A stretch of 64,000 nucleotides of DNA from Betaproteobacteria bacterium (GTDB lineage Bacteria > Pseudomonadota > Gammaproteobacteria > Burkholderiales > Usitatibacteraceae), in contig JADKJR010000021.1 of assembly GCA_016720925.1 (NCBI GenBank), forward strand, positions 1 to 64,000, given 5' to 3'. Position numbers and translations under genes: made by a program. This document shows positions 44,799 to 54,497 of the stretch, piece by piece. The notes below the pieces were generated by a model. The model saw nothing but the letters and a program-made list of their open reading frames with translations, made no database searches and had not been told where the DNA came from. The first letter of the stretch is position 1. Each line of letters starts with the position of its first letter.

Positions 44799-46022
44799 CT
44801 AACTGGCTTTGGCGACAGCAGGGGGCGCCGCCGGCGTTGTCGCAGGCGCTTTCACCACTGCGTTCGCGCCGGCTTTCAGCCCTACCATGCGCGCACTGAC
44901 CACCTGGATGCCGCTTTCGAGCCCGCTCTTCACTTCCACCAATCCGGCCTGCTCTTCACGCAGGCCCAGTGTGACGCTGCGCTTGGTGACCTTGCCGCTT
45001 TCAAGCGTGAACACGTATGCCTGGCCGGTTTCGTCGCGTACGGCGGTAAACGGCACCACCGCGGTCGACGGGGACTTGGCCAGCACCAGGAGGCCCTTGG
45101 CAAACATGCCGCCCTTCAGTACACCGTCGCGATTGGCAACCGACAGGTACAAGGTAATGGATCGCGATCCCTGTTCGGTAATGGGGTTGATGCGTTCGAC
45201 CTTGCCTTCAAATACGCGCTCGCCAAAGCCATCGACCTTGAACGTGGCAATTTGTCCGACTCTTACACCAGGAACTTCCGACGCCGGCGCGGGCGCCTCA
45301 ATTTCCATCTTGGCGAGATCGACCACAGTAAACATCGGGCTGTCGGGCCCGACTTTTTCGCCGGCATTGACCATTTTCCGGGCGAGGATGCCGTTGATCG
45401 GCGCGCGTATCACTGCATCCTGCATCGCATTACGTGCCAGGCGTACCTGTGCTTCCGCGGATCTTACCGATGCCGCGCTCGCGTCGAGCGTGCTGTTGGT
45501 GGTATCGAAAGCGTTTTGCGAAATGAAGTTCTGTTTCAGCAGCTTCAGGTTGGATTCGCGATTCTTGTCGGCGATCGACCATTTGGCCTTGGTTTCCTCG
45601 AGGGCCGCCACTTGCGCATCGAACCGGGCCTGCAAATCGGCGGTATCGATTTGCGCGAGCACTTGTCCCTGGCTGACGCGTTCACCTTCGCGCGCGAGGA
45701 TCTGACGCACCTCGCCCGACACTTTCGACTTGACCGTCGATTGAATGACCGGCGACAGCGAGCCCGAAAACGGCAGCGTCCGCGCCAACTCCCGATTTTC
45801 CACGGTGGTCAGATCCGCAGGCGCGAATTCCAGGGTGATATCCATGCCCGGTTTCTTTTCCTCTTTCTTGGCGGAGGTGGCGCGCCACGCAACGAGTGAG
45901 CCGATGACGAGGGCAGCGGAAAGTCCAGCAACCGTAACTTTTACCCAGCCGGCACGGCTACTGGCTGAACCAGCGGCGGGGCGGGGACGCGATGTGGACG
46001 TAGGGGAGCGTTTGAATAGCAT
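44799..46022 (-). CDS. RND efflux periplasmic adaptor (membrane fusion protein)
   Basis: The 407-aa product has an N-terminal membrane anchor (about residues 28-47). A barrel-sandwich hybrid with a lipoyl-like half motif follows (GEVRQILAREGERVSQGQVLAQIDTADLQARFD), then a helical hairpin, a second lipoyl half (VIRAPINGILARKMVNAGEKVG) and a beta-barrel (VGQIATFKVDGFGERVFEGKVERINP). It links the permease to an outer membrane channel. It is 11 bp upstream of the permease gene in one operon; no regulator gene is adjacent. Confidence 0.93.
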   Translation of the reverse strand: MLFKRSPTSTSRPRPAAGSASSRAGWVKVTVAGLSAALVIGSLVAWRATSAKKEEKKPGMDITLEFAPADLTTVENRELARTLPFSGSLSPVIQSTVKSKVSGEVRQILAREGERVSQGQVLAQIDTADLQARFDAQVAALEETKAKWSIADKNRESNLKLLKQNFISQNAFDTTNSTLDASAASVRSAEAQVRLARNAMQDAVIRAPINGILARKMVNAGEKVGPDSPMFTVVDLAKMEIEAPAPASEVPGVRVGQIATFKVDGFGERVFEGKVERINPITEQGSRSITLYLSVANRDGVLKGGMFAKGLLVLAKSPSTAVVPFTAVRDETGQAYVFTLESGKVTKRSVTLGLREEQAGLVEVKSGLESGIQVVSARMVGLKAGANAVVKAPATTPAAPPAVAKAS

Positions 46023-46206
46023 ATTGGTCCTCTTGATGAGTTCCCGGATCCCCGGAGATGCCGAGAATGTGCGCTTTTCAGGCTTGTGTCGCTATTTGGA
46101 TGCGACGAAACGCATATTTGGATTAATCGGACGAAGTTTATGGCGACGGAATGCAGGCAATGACTGGCGATTGCGCAACGCTATCAGGATCCCGGATCGG
46201 CGTATG

Positions 46207-47109
46207 TCACGAAATGTATCGCGCACGCTGTTTCGGGATGGTGGCCACATCCCAGTATTGGATGGCGGCCGCCAGCAGCGAGGGCGGCGTGGCGCATGTC
46301 GCCTCGGGTGGAATTTTTTGGCCCAAATGTGCCAGTGCGTGGCGAAGCAATTCGCAGGCGTCTGTGGCGCCAATGGCCGGGGCCAGCGTCTGTTTTGACA
46401 GCTTTTGACCGGCCGCGTTGGTGACGACTGGAACATGCAGGTAGCGGGGGGTACGTAAACCCAGCAACCGCTGTAAGTAAATCTGGCGCGCCGTCGAGTC
46501 AAGCAGGTCGGCACCACGCACCACGTGGGTAACGCCCTGATCAGCGTCATCGATCACTACCGCCAGCTGATAGGCGAACAGCCCGTCGCGGCGCATCAAC
46601 ACGAAATCGCCGATATCGCGCTCCAGGACCTGGCAGCACTCGCCCTGCACGCGGTCCGCAAAACGGATTTCAGCCTGCGTCGTTCGAACGCGTACGGCAT
46701 GGCCACCCCGATGCAGGCTTTTGTCGCGGCAGGTTCCCGGATAGACCGGCCCATCGATTCCCGACAATGCCGAATCGGCAATTTCCTTTCGCGAGCAGGC
46801 GCATGCGTAGGTGAGGTTTCTCGCCGCGAGTTGATCGAGCGCCGCCTGGTAGCGGAGCGAGCGCTGACTTTGAACCAGCACCTCGCCATCCCAGACAAAG
46901 CCGAATGCTGACAATGTTGCCAGAATTTCATGTGCAAATTGCGGGTTGCAGCGGGTCGTGTCGACGTCTTCGATACGAACCCGCCACGTGCCGCCCTGCG
47001 CGCGCGCATCCAGGTAGCTGGCGGCGGCGGCCACCAGCGAGCCAAAATGCAGCGGCCCCGTGGGCGAGGGCGCAAAGCGGCCGACATATTTTGTGTTAGC
47101 GTGGGTCAT
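46207..47109 (-). CDS. gluQ: tRNA glutamyl-Q(34) synthetase (GluQRS)
   Basis: The 300-aa truncated paralogue of glutamyl-tRNA synthetase lacks the anticodon-binding domain. It attaches glutamate to queuosine-34 of tRNA-Asp. Motifs present are FAPSPTGPLHFGSLVAA (HIGH-like), the zinc site YACACSRKEI...YPGTC, and the KMSKS-like KLSKQT. It is divergent from the DUF952 gene. The 184 bp between its stop and the RND adaptor start hold no gene. Confidence 0.95.
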   Translation of the reverse strand: MTHANTKYVGRFAPSPTGPLHFGSLVAAAASYLDARAQGGTWRVRIEDVDTTRCNPQFAHEILATLSAFGFVWDGEVLVQSQRSLRYQAALDQLAARNLTYACACSRKEIADSALSGIDGPVYPGTCRDKSLHRGGHAVRVRTTQAEIRFADRVQGECCQVLERDIGDFVLMRRDGLFAYQLAVVIDDADQGVTHVVRGADLLDSTARQIYLQRLLGLRTPRYLHVPVVTNAAGQKLSKQTLAPAIGATDACELLRHALAHLGQKIPPEATCATPPSLLAAAIQYWDVATIPKQRARYIS

Positions 47110-47132
47110 TCACTTCTGTTTCCGCGCGGATC

Positions 47133-47474
47133 ATGATCTATCGTATCGCCGAATCATCCGATTGGCAGCAAGCCCGGCAAAGCGGATATTTTGCCAGCGC
47201 CGATCTGGCGGCCGAAGGGTTCATACATTTATCCGAGTTGCATCAGGTCTTGCGCACCGCGAACAAGTATTACCGGGGCAAGTCGGGGCTGGTATTGCTG
47301 GAAATCGCTGAGGCGCTGCTGGACCAGAATATCATTCGCGAAGACTTAATCGGCAGTGGTGTCTATTTTCCGCATAGTTATGCGCCGATTCCGTTGCGCG
47401 CCATTGTTCGGCATTTCGATTTTAGGGAGGATGCGGAGGGTGGATATTCATTGCCTGCGGAGTTGCGGGCGTGA
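47133..47474 (+). CDS. DUF952 domain protein
   Basis: The 113-aa product has the DUF952 pattern: IYRIAESSDWQQARQSGYF, EGFIHLSELHQV, YRGKSGLVLLEI and FPHSYAPIPLRAIV near the end. The family resembles ADP-ribosyltransferase-like or glutathione S-transferase-associated folds; no activity is established. Single-gene unit divergent from gluQ; the repeat copy 7 begins 40 bp after its stop. Confidence 0.88.
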   Translation: MIYRIAESSDWQQARQSGYFASADLAAEGFIHLSELHQVLRTANKYYRGKSGLVLLEIAEALLDQNIIREDLIGSGVYFPHSYAPIPLRAIVRHFDFREDAEGGYSLPAELRA

Positions 47475-47513
47475 TGGGCGTTTGCCACAGGCTATTTTCC
47501 ATAGAGTCAACTT

Positions 47514-47581
47514 GAAACCCTAGCACTGGCGCGGTGTTTACGACGTTTTCGGCCTGGAAGCCCCGCCAGCACTGGTGTTTT
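47514..47581 (-). repeat. Dispersed ~70-bp palindromic repeat, copy 7 (inverted orientation)
   Basis: Read on the minus strand the core is CCAGGCCGAAAACGTCGTAA, matching the other copies read on the plus strand, so this copy is inverted. Arms on the plus strand are GAAACCCTAGCACTGGCGCG and CCCGCCAGCACTGGTGTTTT. It lies between the DUF952 and pirin genes. Confidence 0.82.
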
Positions 47582-47677
47582 CTTTTTGCAGACAGTGATA
47601 GGGTTGAAAAATCGCCGCCTCATCACCAGATGCAACGTTCCCAAGCGGAAGTCTGAAGGCCAACGGAGGCGACCGAA

Positions 47678-48391
47678 ATGCCAGAATCCAAATCTACACT
47701 GCGGCGTGCCACCGAGCGGGGCTACGCCGATCACGGCTGGCTGAAGAGTTTTCACAGCTTTTCCTTTGCGGACTACCACGACCCGGCGCACATGGGCTTC
47801 GGCCCGTTGCGGGTGATCAACGAAGACCGCGTCGCGGCCGGGATGGGTTTCGGCACGCACGGCCACCGCGACATGGAAATCATCAGCTACGTGCTCGAAG
47901 GCGCGCTTGCCCACAAGGACAGCATGGGTAACGGCTCCGCCATCCGGCCGGGCGACGTGCAGCGCATGAGCGCGGGCACCGGCGTGACACATAGTGAATT
48001 CAATCACTCGCAGGATGGCGTCACCCATTTCCTGCAAATATGGATACAGCCCAGCGTGGCCGGCATCACGCCGTCGTACGAAGAAAAGCATTTTGATGCG
48101 GCGTCCAAGCGCGGCCAGTTGCGGCTGATTGCTTCACCCGACGGACGTGACGGATCGGTGCTAATTCATCAGGATGCGTTACTGTTTGCGAGCCTGCTCG
48201 ACGGCGAGGAACACGCGACCCATGCGTTGGCGCGCGGTCGCCTGGGTTATGTGCATGTTGCGCGAGGCCGCGTGACGGTCAATGGCATAGCGCTTGAGGC
48301 CGGCGATGCGATGAAATTAATTGGGCCGGTGGAGGTCGTGCTGGAGAAAGCGCAGGATGCGGAAGTGCTGGTATTCGATCTAAATTCCTGA
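47678..48391 (+). CDS. Pirin family protein (YhaK-like), first of two
   Basis: The 237-aa bicupin has the metal-binding pirin N-domain: ADHGWLKSFHSFSFADYHDPAHMGFGPLRVINED, then GTHGHRDMEIISYVLEGALAHKDSMGN. The conserved His/His/Glu ligands lie in GFGTHGHRDMEII. Short pirins of this type have quercetin dioxygenase-like activity or act as redox sensors. The start is ATG 47678 with GGAGG 11 bp upstream. A second, unlike pirin gene follows. Confidence 0.93.
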   Translation: MPESKSTLRRATERGYADHGWLKSFHSFSFADYHDPAHMGFGPLRVINEDRVAAGMGFGTHGHRDMEIISYVLEGALAHKDSMGNGSAIRPGDVQRMSAGTGVTHSEFNHSQDGVTHFLQIWIQPSVAGITPSYEEKHFDAASKRGQLRLIASPDGRDGSVLIHQDALLFASLLDGEEHATHALARGRLGYVHVARGRVTVNGIALEAGDAMKLIGPVEVVLEKAQDAEVLVFDLNS

Positions 48392-48441
48392 GATGCAATT
48401 CATCGTTGCTGGCGAGGAAAGGATCAAAGAGGGAACATAGC

Positions 48442-49290
48442 GTGAGAACAATTGAGAGAATCATTGATTCGCAAATCGCGCCGGTCGGTACATTCACCGT
48501 GCGTCGCGCGTTGCCCGATCACGCGCGCAAGTCGGTGGGTCCATGGGTGTTCCTCGATCACTTTGGCCCGTTTCGGGTCAAGCCCGGTGAAGATGGCGTG
48601 GGCCCGCATCCGCACGCGGGTATCGAGACGGTGACCTACCTGCTTTCAGGAAGAAACAAGCATCGCGATTCGGCGGGACACACCGGCATCGTCGGCCCCG
48701 GCGGCGCGCAATGGATGACGTCGGGTCGAGGAATCATTCACGCGGAAGCACCGCTGGCCGAAAACGAAGCCGAGATGACCATGCACGGCATCCAGCTATG
48801 GACGACCCTGCCACGCGCACTGAAAATGATGCAGCCGCGCTATCAGCGCATTGAAGCGTCGGCGATCCCCGACGTGGCAATTGCAGATGGCAGCGTGCGG
48901 GTGGTGGCTGGGGACTTCACCACGCAGAAAGGGCCGGCGGAAACGCTGATGCCGTTACTGCTTTGGCACATCGGGCTAACGCCAACGGGAAAATTCCGGG
49001 CGGAAATCCCGGCAGGTTTTGAATTGGCAGCGTATGTGATTTCAGGCGCCGCAGATTTTGGTGAGAAGCGCGCAACGCAAGGTCAATTGGTGATTTTTGA
49101 GAACGCGGACGGGGAAGTCGAATTCTCCAATGCTGGTGAAGATACACTCGACGTGATGTTGCTGGGCGGCGCGCCGGCCGAAGGGCCGTTGATTTTCAGT
49201 GGACCGTTTGTGATGAACGCAATCGAGCAGGTACGCCATGCCGAACGCGCCTATTACACTGGACAAATGGGGACGCTATCGGAAACCTGA
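48442..49290 (+). CDS. Pirin family protein, second of two
   Basis: The product is 282 aa from GTG 48442 (AGAGGGA upstream); an alternative TTG at 48406 adds twelve unconserved residues. It is a full-length pirin: FTVRRALPDHARKSVGPWVFLDHFGP, GPHPHAGIETVTYLLSG and the second cupin LWTTLPRALKMMQPRYQ. The iron-binding residues lie in PHPHAGIE and the later HAE segment (GIIHAEAP). It is 50 bp after the first pirin gene and followed by an FMN reductase gene, a possible redox-stress group. Confidence 0.93.
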   Translation: MRTIERIIDSQIAPVGTFTVRRALPDHARKSVGPWVFLDHFGPFRVKPGEDGVGPHPHAGIETVTYLLSGRNKHRDSAGHTGIVGPGGAQWMTSGRGIIHAEAPLAENEAEMTMHGIQLWTTLPRALKMMQPRYQRIEASAIPDVAIADGSVRVVAGDFTTQKGPAETLMPLLLWHIGLTPTGKFRAEIPAGFELAAYVISGAADFGEKRATQGQLVIFENADGEVEFSNAGEDTLDVMLLGGAPAEGPLIFSGPFVMNAIEQVRHAERAYYTGQMGTLSET

Positions 49291-49343
49291 TCCGCACCAA
49301 CCTACACAACCAACAAGAAACAATTTTACGAAACAACCAAAAT

Positions 49344-49916
49344 ATGACTAGCGCAAAAATTCTCGCCTTTGCGGGTAGCAACCGCAAGGACTCCTGGAAC
49401 CGCAAAGTGCTGGAGGTCGCCGCCGCGGGCGCGCGCGACGCAGGTGCTACGGTGACGATCGTCAGCCTGCGCGACTTCCCCATGCCGATTTACGACGCGG
49501 ATTGGCACGCCGAGAATGGCGTACCGGCGAGTATGCGTGAGTTGCGAAAGCTGATGATGTCCGCCAACGGTCTCCTGATCGCCAGTCCCGAGTACAACGC
49601 GTCCATCACGCCACTATTGAAAAACACCATCGACTGGCTGTCACAAGCCGTGGATGGCGAGAGCGGCAGCGCGCCATTCGAGGGCAAGATCGGCGGACTG
49701 ATGGGCGCATCCAACGGCGCGTTCGGCACCATCCGCGCGTTGCCGCATGTGTCGTACATTCTGTCGAACCTGGGCGTATTCATGCTGCCGGTGGTAGCGG
49801 TGCCAAGCGTGGCGAAATCGTTTGACGACACCGGCAACGTGACCAATGAGCGCACGCAAAAGATGTTGTCCGGGCTCGGTGCGCGGTTGACGCAAACCAT
49901 TGTCAAGCTGGGGTAG
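49344..49916 (+). CDS. NADPH-dependent FMN reductase family protein
   Basis: The 190-aa flavodoxin-like protein has the phosphate loop AGSNRKDSWNRKVL at residues 7-20 and the flavin-binding SPEYNASITPLLKNTIDWLS, as in ChrR/YieF-type quinone or chromate reductases. It reduces FMN, quinones or similar acceptors with NAD(P)H. It follows the two pirin genes, 53 bp after the second. Confidence 0.93.
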   Translation: MTSAKILAFAGSNRKDSWNRKVLEVAAAGARDAGATVTIVSLRDFPMPIYDADWHAENGVPASMRELRKLMMSANGLLIASPEYNASITPLLKNTIDWLSQAVDGESGSAPFEGKIGGLMGASNGAFGTIRALPHVSYILSNLGVFMLPVVAVPSVAKSFDDTGNVTNERTQKMLSGLGARLTQTIVKLG

Positions 49917-50152
49917 CTGATAATAGGCGTTCAGCCAGAATCGTTCGATTGACGCGTCCTATCGTTTCCATCGCAATTTTTCATTGGCGCGCCGCCGGAT
50001 CGTCGCGCAAAATTCACGTCATCGAATCCATTCAGTAGATGACACATGAGAAGACGGTGTGGATGCTCAGGGCGTTGATCGAGAAGTGATATTGAAATCG
50101 ACTAATTCAACTCCAATTATTGACTCATCATTTAACCGACACGGAACCTGCC

Positions 50153-50524
50153 ATGGCAACCATTGAACTGACCAAAGACAATTTCAACGCGACGATCGAA
50201 AACAACGATGTGGTGATCGTCGACTTCTGGGCGCCGTGGTGCGGGCCCTGCCGCATGTTCGCGCCGACCTTTGAGGCCGTGTCAGAGCAATACCCGAATG
50301 TGGTATTCGCCAAGCTCAACACGGAGGACCAGCAGGAACTCGCAGCGTCATTCAACATTCGTTCCATTCCGACGCTGATGGTGTTCCGCGAAAACGTCAT
50401 CATCTTTTCACAGGCGGGCATGCTGCCCAAGGCAGGGTTCGAGCAGGTCGTGCAGAAATCGCTGGAGCTCGATATGGCGGTTGTGCATGCCGAGATCGCG
50501 GCGCAGGAAAAAGCGCCGGCCTGA
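50153..50524 (+). CDS. Thioredoxin family protein
   Basis: The product is 123 aa from ATG 50153. It has a classical thioredoxin fold with the active site WCGPC at residues 29-33 and the cis-proline in SIPTLMVF. It ends with a short Ala/Glu extension not found in E. coli TrxA. It is a cytoplasmic disulfide reductase. It is monocistronic between the FMN reductase gene and putA, followed by a strong terminator. The 236 bp upstream show no other gene. Confidence 0.94.
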   Translation: MATIELTKDNFNATIENNDVVIVDFWAPWCGPCRMFAPTFEAVSEQYPNVVFAKLNTEDQQELAASFNIRSIPTLMVFRENVIIFSQAGMLPKAGFEQVVQKSLELDMAVVHAEIAAQEKAPA

Positions 50525-50551
50525 AACGTCGCCGAATCACATTTTTCCTGA

Positions 50552-50577
50552 AACGCCCGCTTGATGCGGGCGTTTTT
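50552..50577 (+). terminator. Rho-independent terminator after the thioredoxin gene
   Basis: AACGCCCGC, loop TTGAT, GCGGGCGTT, then TTT: a 9-bp GC-rich stem ending in a five-T run, 28 bp after the stop codon. Confidence 0.92.
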
Positions 50578-50651
50578 ACGTACCAGAAACACTCAGTGCA
50601 TTTATTCCTGCATTTGAGATAATGCGCACACTCCAAATACGCAGGCTCGCC

Positions 50652-53600
50652 ATGCTCCCTTCATTCTCTCCGCTACGCGAAGCGTTTCTCGCGGATGAAT
50701 CGCGTGTCATTTCCGCGCTGCTGCAATCGGCGAAGTTGCCCGCCGACAAGAAGGCCGCGGTCGACGCGACTGCCCGGCGACTGGTCGAAGCGGTGCGAGG
50801 CAGGCAGCGCGAACATGCGGGGATGCAATCTTTCCTCACGCAGTACGACCTTTCCACGCAGGAGGGTGTGCTGCTGATGTGCGTGGCGGAAGCGCTGCTG
50901 CGAATTCCCGATACACTTACGGCGGACAAGCTCATCAAGGACAAATTCTCCCAGGGCGACTGGAAGAAACATCTGGGCGCGTCCGACTCCTTGCTGGTCA
51001 ATGCCGGAACCTGGGGAATGATGCTGACCGGCAAACTGGTCGCGCCGACAGTGGACAGCTTCGGGGATGTTGGTGGTTGGCTGACGCGGCTCGCGGGACG
51101 CGCGGGTGAGCCGATCGTGCGTACCGCGCTGCGGCAGGGCATGAAACTGATGGCGGAACAGTTTGTGATGGGACGCACGATTGGCGAGGCACTGAAGCGC
51201 GCGGCGTCGGGAGAGCAGGCCACGTATCGTCATTCGTACGACATGCTCGGCGAAGCGGCGATGACGATGGCCGACGCGGAACGTTATTTCAAGTCGTATC
51301 AGGTGGCCATTGCGGAAATTGCGCGGCACGTGCAGCCCGGGCAAAACGTATTTGAAGCGCCTGGCATCTCGATCAAGTTGTCTGCCCTGCATCCTCGTTT
51401 CGAGCTCGCGAAACGTGAGCGGGTGATGGCGGAAATGCTGCCCAAAGTCATGATACTTGTTGAGCAGGCGCGCGACGGCGGTATCGGCATCACGCTTGAC
51501 GCCGAGGAGACGGAACGCATCGAATTGCTGCTGGAGTTGTTCGGGATCATTTACAGTGACGCGCGCTTCGCGGGATATGAAGGTTTCGGCGTCGCGGTTC
51601 AGTCCTACCAGAAACGCGCGAGCGAGGTAATCGATTGGCTGGCGACGCTTGCCAGCGCGCACGGCCGACGCATCACGACGCGGCTGGTGAAAGGAGCCTA
51701 CTGGGATAGCGAGATCAAGCGTGCACAGATGCAGGGATTCAGTGGCTATCCGGTATTCACGCGCAAGGTGAATACCGACGTTTCGTATCTCGCGTGCGCG
51801 GCAAAAATGCTATCGCAGCCGCAGGCGTTCTACTGTCAGTTCGCGACGCACAATGCGCACACCGTGGCGACCATCCTGGAGCAGGCCGGTCCCGATTCAA
51901 GGTTCGAGTTCCAGCGCTTGCATGGAATGGGCATGGAGCTGTATGACGCCGTGCTGGCGCATCCCGTGTTTGGCAAACCTGCCGCTTGCCGTGTGTATGC
52001 GCCGGTGGGAAGCCACGAAGATTTGCTGCCGTACCTGGTGCGGCGCCTGCTCGAGAACGGCGCAAACTCTTCGTTCGTGAACCGCATCGCCGATCCGGAC
52101 GTGTCAATCGATGATGTGGTCGCCGACCCGATCATGTTGTGCGAGGCCAATACCGAAAAAGCCAACGGAAAATTGCCGTCACCGCGAAAACTCTTCCTGG
52201 GATCGGAAGTGAGCCGGCTTAATTCGTCTGGTTTCAGCTTCGCCGAAGTTCCGGCGACTGACGCGCTGTTTGCCGCGATGTCGGCGACATTGGGACGGAA
52301 CGATTTCATCGCGCGCCCATTGATTGCCGGGGACGCGATGCGCGGCGCGCCGATCGACGCCATCAGTCCGGTGACGCTGGAGAAGATTGGCGTTGTCGAG
52401 GAGGCCGACGAACAACTTCTCGATCTGGCGCTGTCGATCACCGCCGGCTACATCAATCAGCCCATGCCGGCAACCGAACGCGCGGCGGTGCTCGATCGCG
52501 CGGCTGATCTACTGGAAGAGCGGCGCGCAGAGTTCATGGCGCTTTGCGTGCGGGAAGCGGGCAAGACGCTGCCCGATGCGCTAGGCGAAGTGCGTGAGGC
52601 GGTGGATTTCTGCCGCTACTATGCGGAGCAGACCCGTCAGCATTTTGCGAGGCCGCAGCGGCTTCCGGGGCCGACCGGGGAAAGCAACGATCTTTATTTG
52701 CAGGGACGCGGCGTCTTTGCCTCCATATCGCCATGGAATTTTCCGCTGGCCATCTTTCTGGGGCAGATCACGGCAGCGTTTGCGGCGGGCAATGCCGTGA
52801 TCGCCAAGCCGGCCGAACAATCCCCGATCATCGCCTTTGAAGCGGTCCGGCTACTGCTGGAAGCGGGCATGCCGAAGGATGCCATTGCGCTATTGCCTGG
52901 GCGCGGCGAAATCATTGGCGCCAAGCTGGTATCCGACATTCGCATCGCCGGTGTTGCATTCACTGGCGGAACCTCAACTGCTCAAGCGATCAACCGCGCG
53001 TTGGCCAACCGAGGCGGTCCCATCATTCCATTTATCGCCGAGACCGGTGGATTGAACGCGATGATCGCGGACTCATCCGCCCTGCCAGAGCAGGTAGTGA
53101 ACGACGTGATTGCGTCGGCATTCAACAGTGCCGGGCAACGTTGTTCTGCGTTGCGCATTCTGTGCGTGCAAAAGGACATTGCACCGCGCATCGCGACTTT
53201 GCTGGAAGGTGCGATGCAGGAGTTGACGGTGGGCGATCCAGGGCGCCTGGATACCGATATCGGCCCGGTCATTGATCGGGAAGCCCTCGACATGCTGGTC
53301 GCGCACCGTGAGCGTATGGCCTCGCAGTTTCGCCAGATCGGCCAAACGCCGCTGCCGCTCGACCTGCCAAAAGGACATTTCTTTGCGCCGTGCGCGTTTG
53401 AAATCCCCAGCTTCGATACCATCAAAAGTGAAGTGTTCGGCCCGGTGTTGCATGTATTCGCCTTTGAGGCGAATCAGTTGATGCAGCTGGTCGACGCTAT
53501 CAACGGCAGCGGCTACGGTCTTACGCTGGGTGTGCATTCGCGTATCGAGGAAACCATTGAATCCATCCGCGCGCGCGCGCGCGTTGGTAACCTGTACGTG

Positions 53601-53780
53601 AACCGCAACCAGATCGGCGCGGTGGTCGGGGTACAACCATTTGGCGGGGAAGGATTGTCAGGTACGGGACCCAAAGCGGGCGGTCCGCATTATCTTTTTC
53701 GCTTTGCAAGTGAGCGCACTGTCACGGTCAATACGGCCGCGGCGGGCGGCAATGCGGCGCTGATCGCGAGTTCCGAGTAG
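50652..53780 (+). CDS. putA: Bifunctional proline dehydrogenase / P5C dehydrogenase, minimal type
   Basis: The product is 1042 aa from ATG 50652 (ATG 50622 is an alternative). A PutA alpha-domain arm is at about 50-130, the FAD-binding proline dehydrogenase barrel follows (RITTRLVKGAYWDSEIKRAQMQG, about 340), and then the aldehyde dehydrogenase half with catalytic E797 (IAETGG) and C831 (SAGQRCSALR). It oxidises proline to glutamate in two channelled steps. There is no N-terminal ribbon-helix-helix DNA-binding domain and no long C-terminal domain. It is thus of the roughly 1000-residue non-repressor kind, and proline control must come from elsewhere. Confidence 0.96.
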   Translation: MLPSFSPLREAFLADESRVISALLQSAKLPADKKAAVDATARRLVEAVRGRQREHAGMQSFLTQYDLSTQEGVLLMCVAEALLRIPDTLTADKLIKDKFSQGDWKKHLGASDSLLVNAGTWGMMLTGKLVAPTVDSFGDVGGWLTRLAGRAGEPIVRTALRQGMKLMAEQFVMGRTIGEALKRAASGEQATYRHSYDMLGEAAMTMADAERYFKSYQVAIAEIARHVQPGQNVFEAPGISIKLSALHPRFELAKRERVMAEMLPKVMILVEQARDGGIGITLDAEETERIELLLELFGIIYSDARFAGYEGFGVAVQSYQKRASEVIDWLATLASAHGRRITTRLVKGAYWDSEIKRAQMQGFSGYPVFTRKVNTDVSYLACAAKMLSQPQAFYCQFATHNAHTVATILEQAGPDSRFEFQRLHGMGMELYDAVLAHPVFGKPAACRVYAPVGSHEDLLPYLVRRLLENGANSSFVNRIADPDVSIDDVVADPIMLCEANTEKANGKLPSPRKLFLGSEVSRLNSSGFSFAEVPATDALFAAMSATLGRNDFIARPLIAGDAMRGAPIDAISPVTLEKIGVVEEADEQLLDLALSITAGYINQPMPATERAAVLDRAADLLEERRAEFMALCVREAGKTLPDALGEVREAVDFCRYYAEQTRQHFARPQRLPGPTGESNDLYLQGRGVFASISPWNFPLAIFLGQITAAFAAGNAVIAKPAEQSPIIAFEAVRLLLEAGMPKDAIALLPGRGEIIGAKLVSDIRIAGVAFTGGTSTAQAINRALANRGGPIIPFIAETGGLNAMIADSSALPEQVVNDVIASAFNSAGQRCSALRILCVQKDIAPRIATLLEGAMQELTVGDPGRLDTDIGPVIDREALDMLVAHRERMASQFRQIGQTPLPLDLPKGHFFAPCAFEIPSFDTIKSEVFGPVLHVFAFEANQLMQLVDAINGSGYGLTLGVHSRIEETIESIRARARVGNLYVNRNQIGAVVGVQPFGGEGLSGTGPKAGGPHYLFRFASERTVTVNTAAAGGNAALIASSE

Positions 53781-53873
53781 TCGCATTTTCTCCCGTTGCC
53801 GGTAGTCTGGGTTGTCGTTGCTTTCGTGCGCAACTTCGATGCGATTAATGCTGTGCTGTGCAGGCACAGAAAC

Positions 53874-53940
53874 AAAACTCAATAGCTGGAGCGGCCCGCA
53901 GGCCGAAAACGCCTGAAACGGCCCGCCAGTGCTGGAGTTT
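53874..53940 (+). repeat. Dispersed ~70-bp palindromic repeat, copy 8
   Basis: Arms AAAACTCAATAGCTGGAGCG and GCCCGCCAGTGCTGGAGTTT; core GCAGGCCGAAAACGCCTGAA is a consensus match. It lies in the convergent junction between putA and the barstar gene, 94 bp after putA. Confidence 0.85.
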
Positions 53941-54044
53941 ATGAATTCACACGCCGAATTCGAAGATCGTGACTCGTGGAACTACAAGTAAATTGGTAAC
54001 TGCGATTTTGCGCAGTATTCGCTGGGGGCAACCCCCAAAATTTT

Positions 54045-54485
54045 CTAGAATTTCTTGATCCCCGGCGGCGCGTGCTCGCCGGAAAGCAATACCAGCATGG
54101 AGCGCCCCTCACCCTTCCAGTAATCCACCGCATCCTGAAACAGCTCAATCACGGTTTCCAGTTGACTTTCATGGTGGGCGGTGAAGGCATCAGTGTGATC
54201 GAAGTAGACTACATAGCCTTCTTCATCGACCCAATCCATGTCGGTGAGGCAATCGTAGAAGGCGTCCCAATTGTTGCCGAAATGCGACGGGAATTTCATC
54301 GCGACCGCGGCGTGATTGAGAAACTGTTCCTTCTTCTCGATCTTCTTGCCTTCCAGATGAAAGAAGGCCATGTGTTTGCCATGCGCAAGTTTGGATAATT
54401 CGGTCACCGTGGCGTGGGCCTTCAGCCAGAAAACGCCACTTGGCGCGTCGCTGGCAAAGGCAAGCTTGAGTTCGGGGGATGGCAT
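54045..54485 (-). CDS. Barstar family ribonuclease inhibitor
   Basis: The 146-aa product contains the barstar core after a roughly 30-residue extension: FFHLEGKKIEKKEQFLNHAAVAMKFP, then the diagnostic HFGNNWDAFYDCLTDMDW, whose aspartates contact the RNase active site in known barstars. It is encoded 12 bp downstream of a barnase-like RNase gene on the same strand, so it should neutralise that enzyme inside the cell before export. Confidence 0.92.
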   Translation of the reverse strand: MPSPELKLAFASDAPSGVFWLKAHATVTELSKLAHGKHMAFFHLEGKKIEKKEQFLNHAAVAMKFPSHFGNNWDAFYDCLTDMDWVDEEGYVVYFDHTDAFTAHHESQLETVIELFQDAVDYWKGEGRSMLVLLSGEHAPPGIKKF

Positions 54486-54497
54486 GACAGTCCTTTT

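Noticed and set aside
41608..46022. Metal (CusA-type) efflux for the RND pair
   Set aside because: The permease start and TM4 motif fit the drug-type HAE-1 group and no metal-binding methionine cluster or CusF-like gene was seen.
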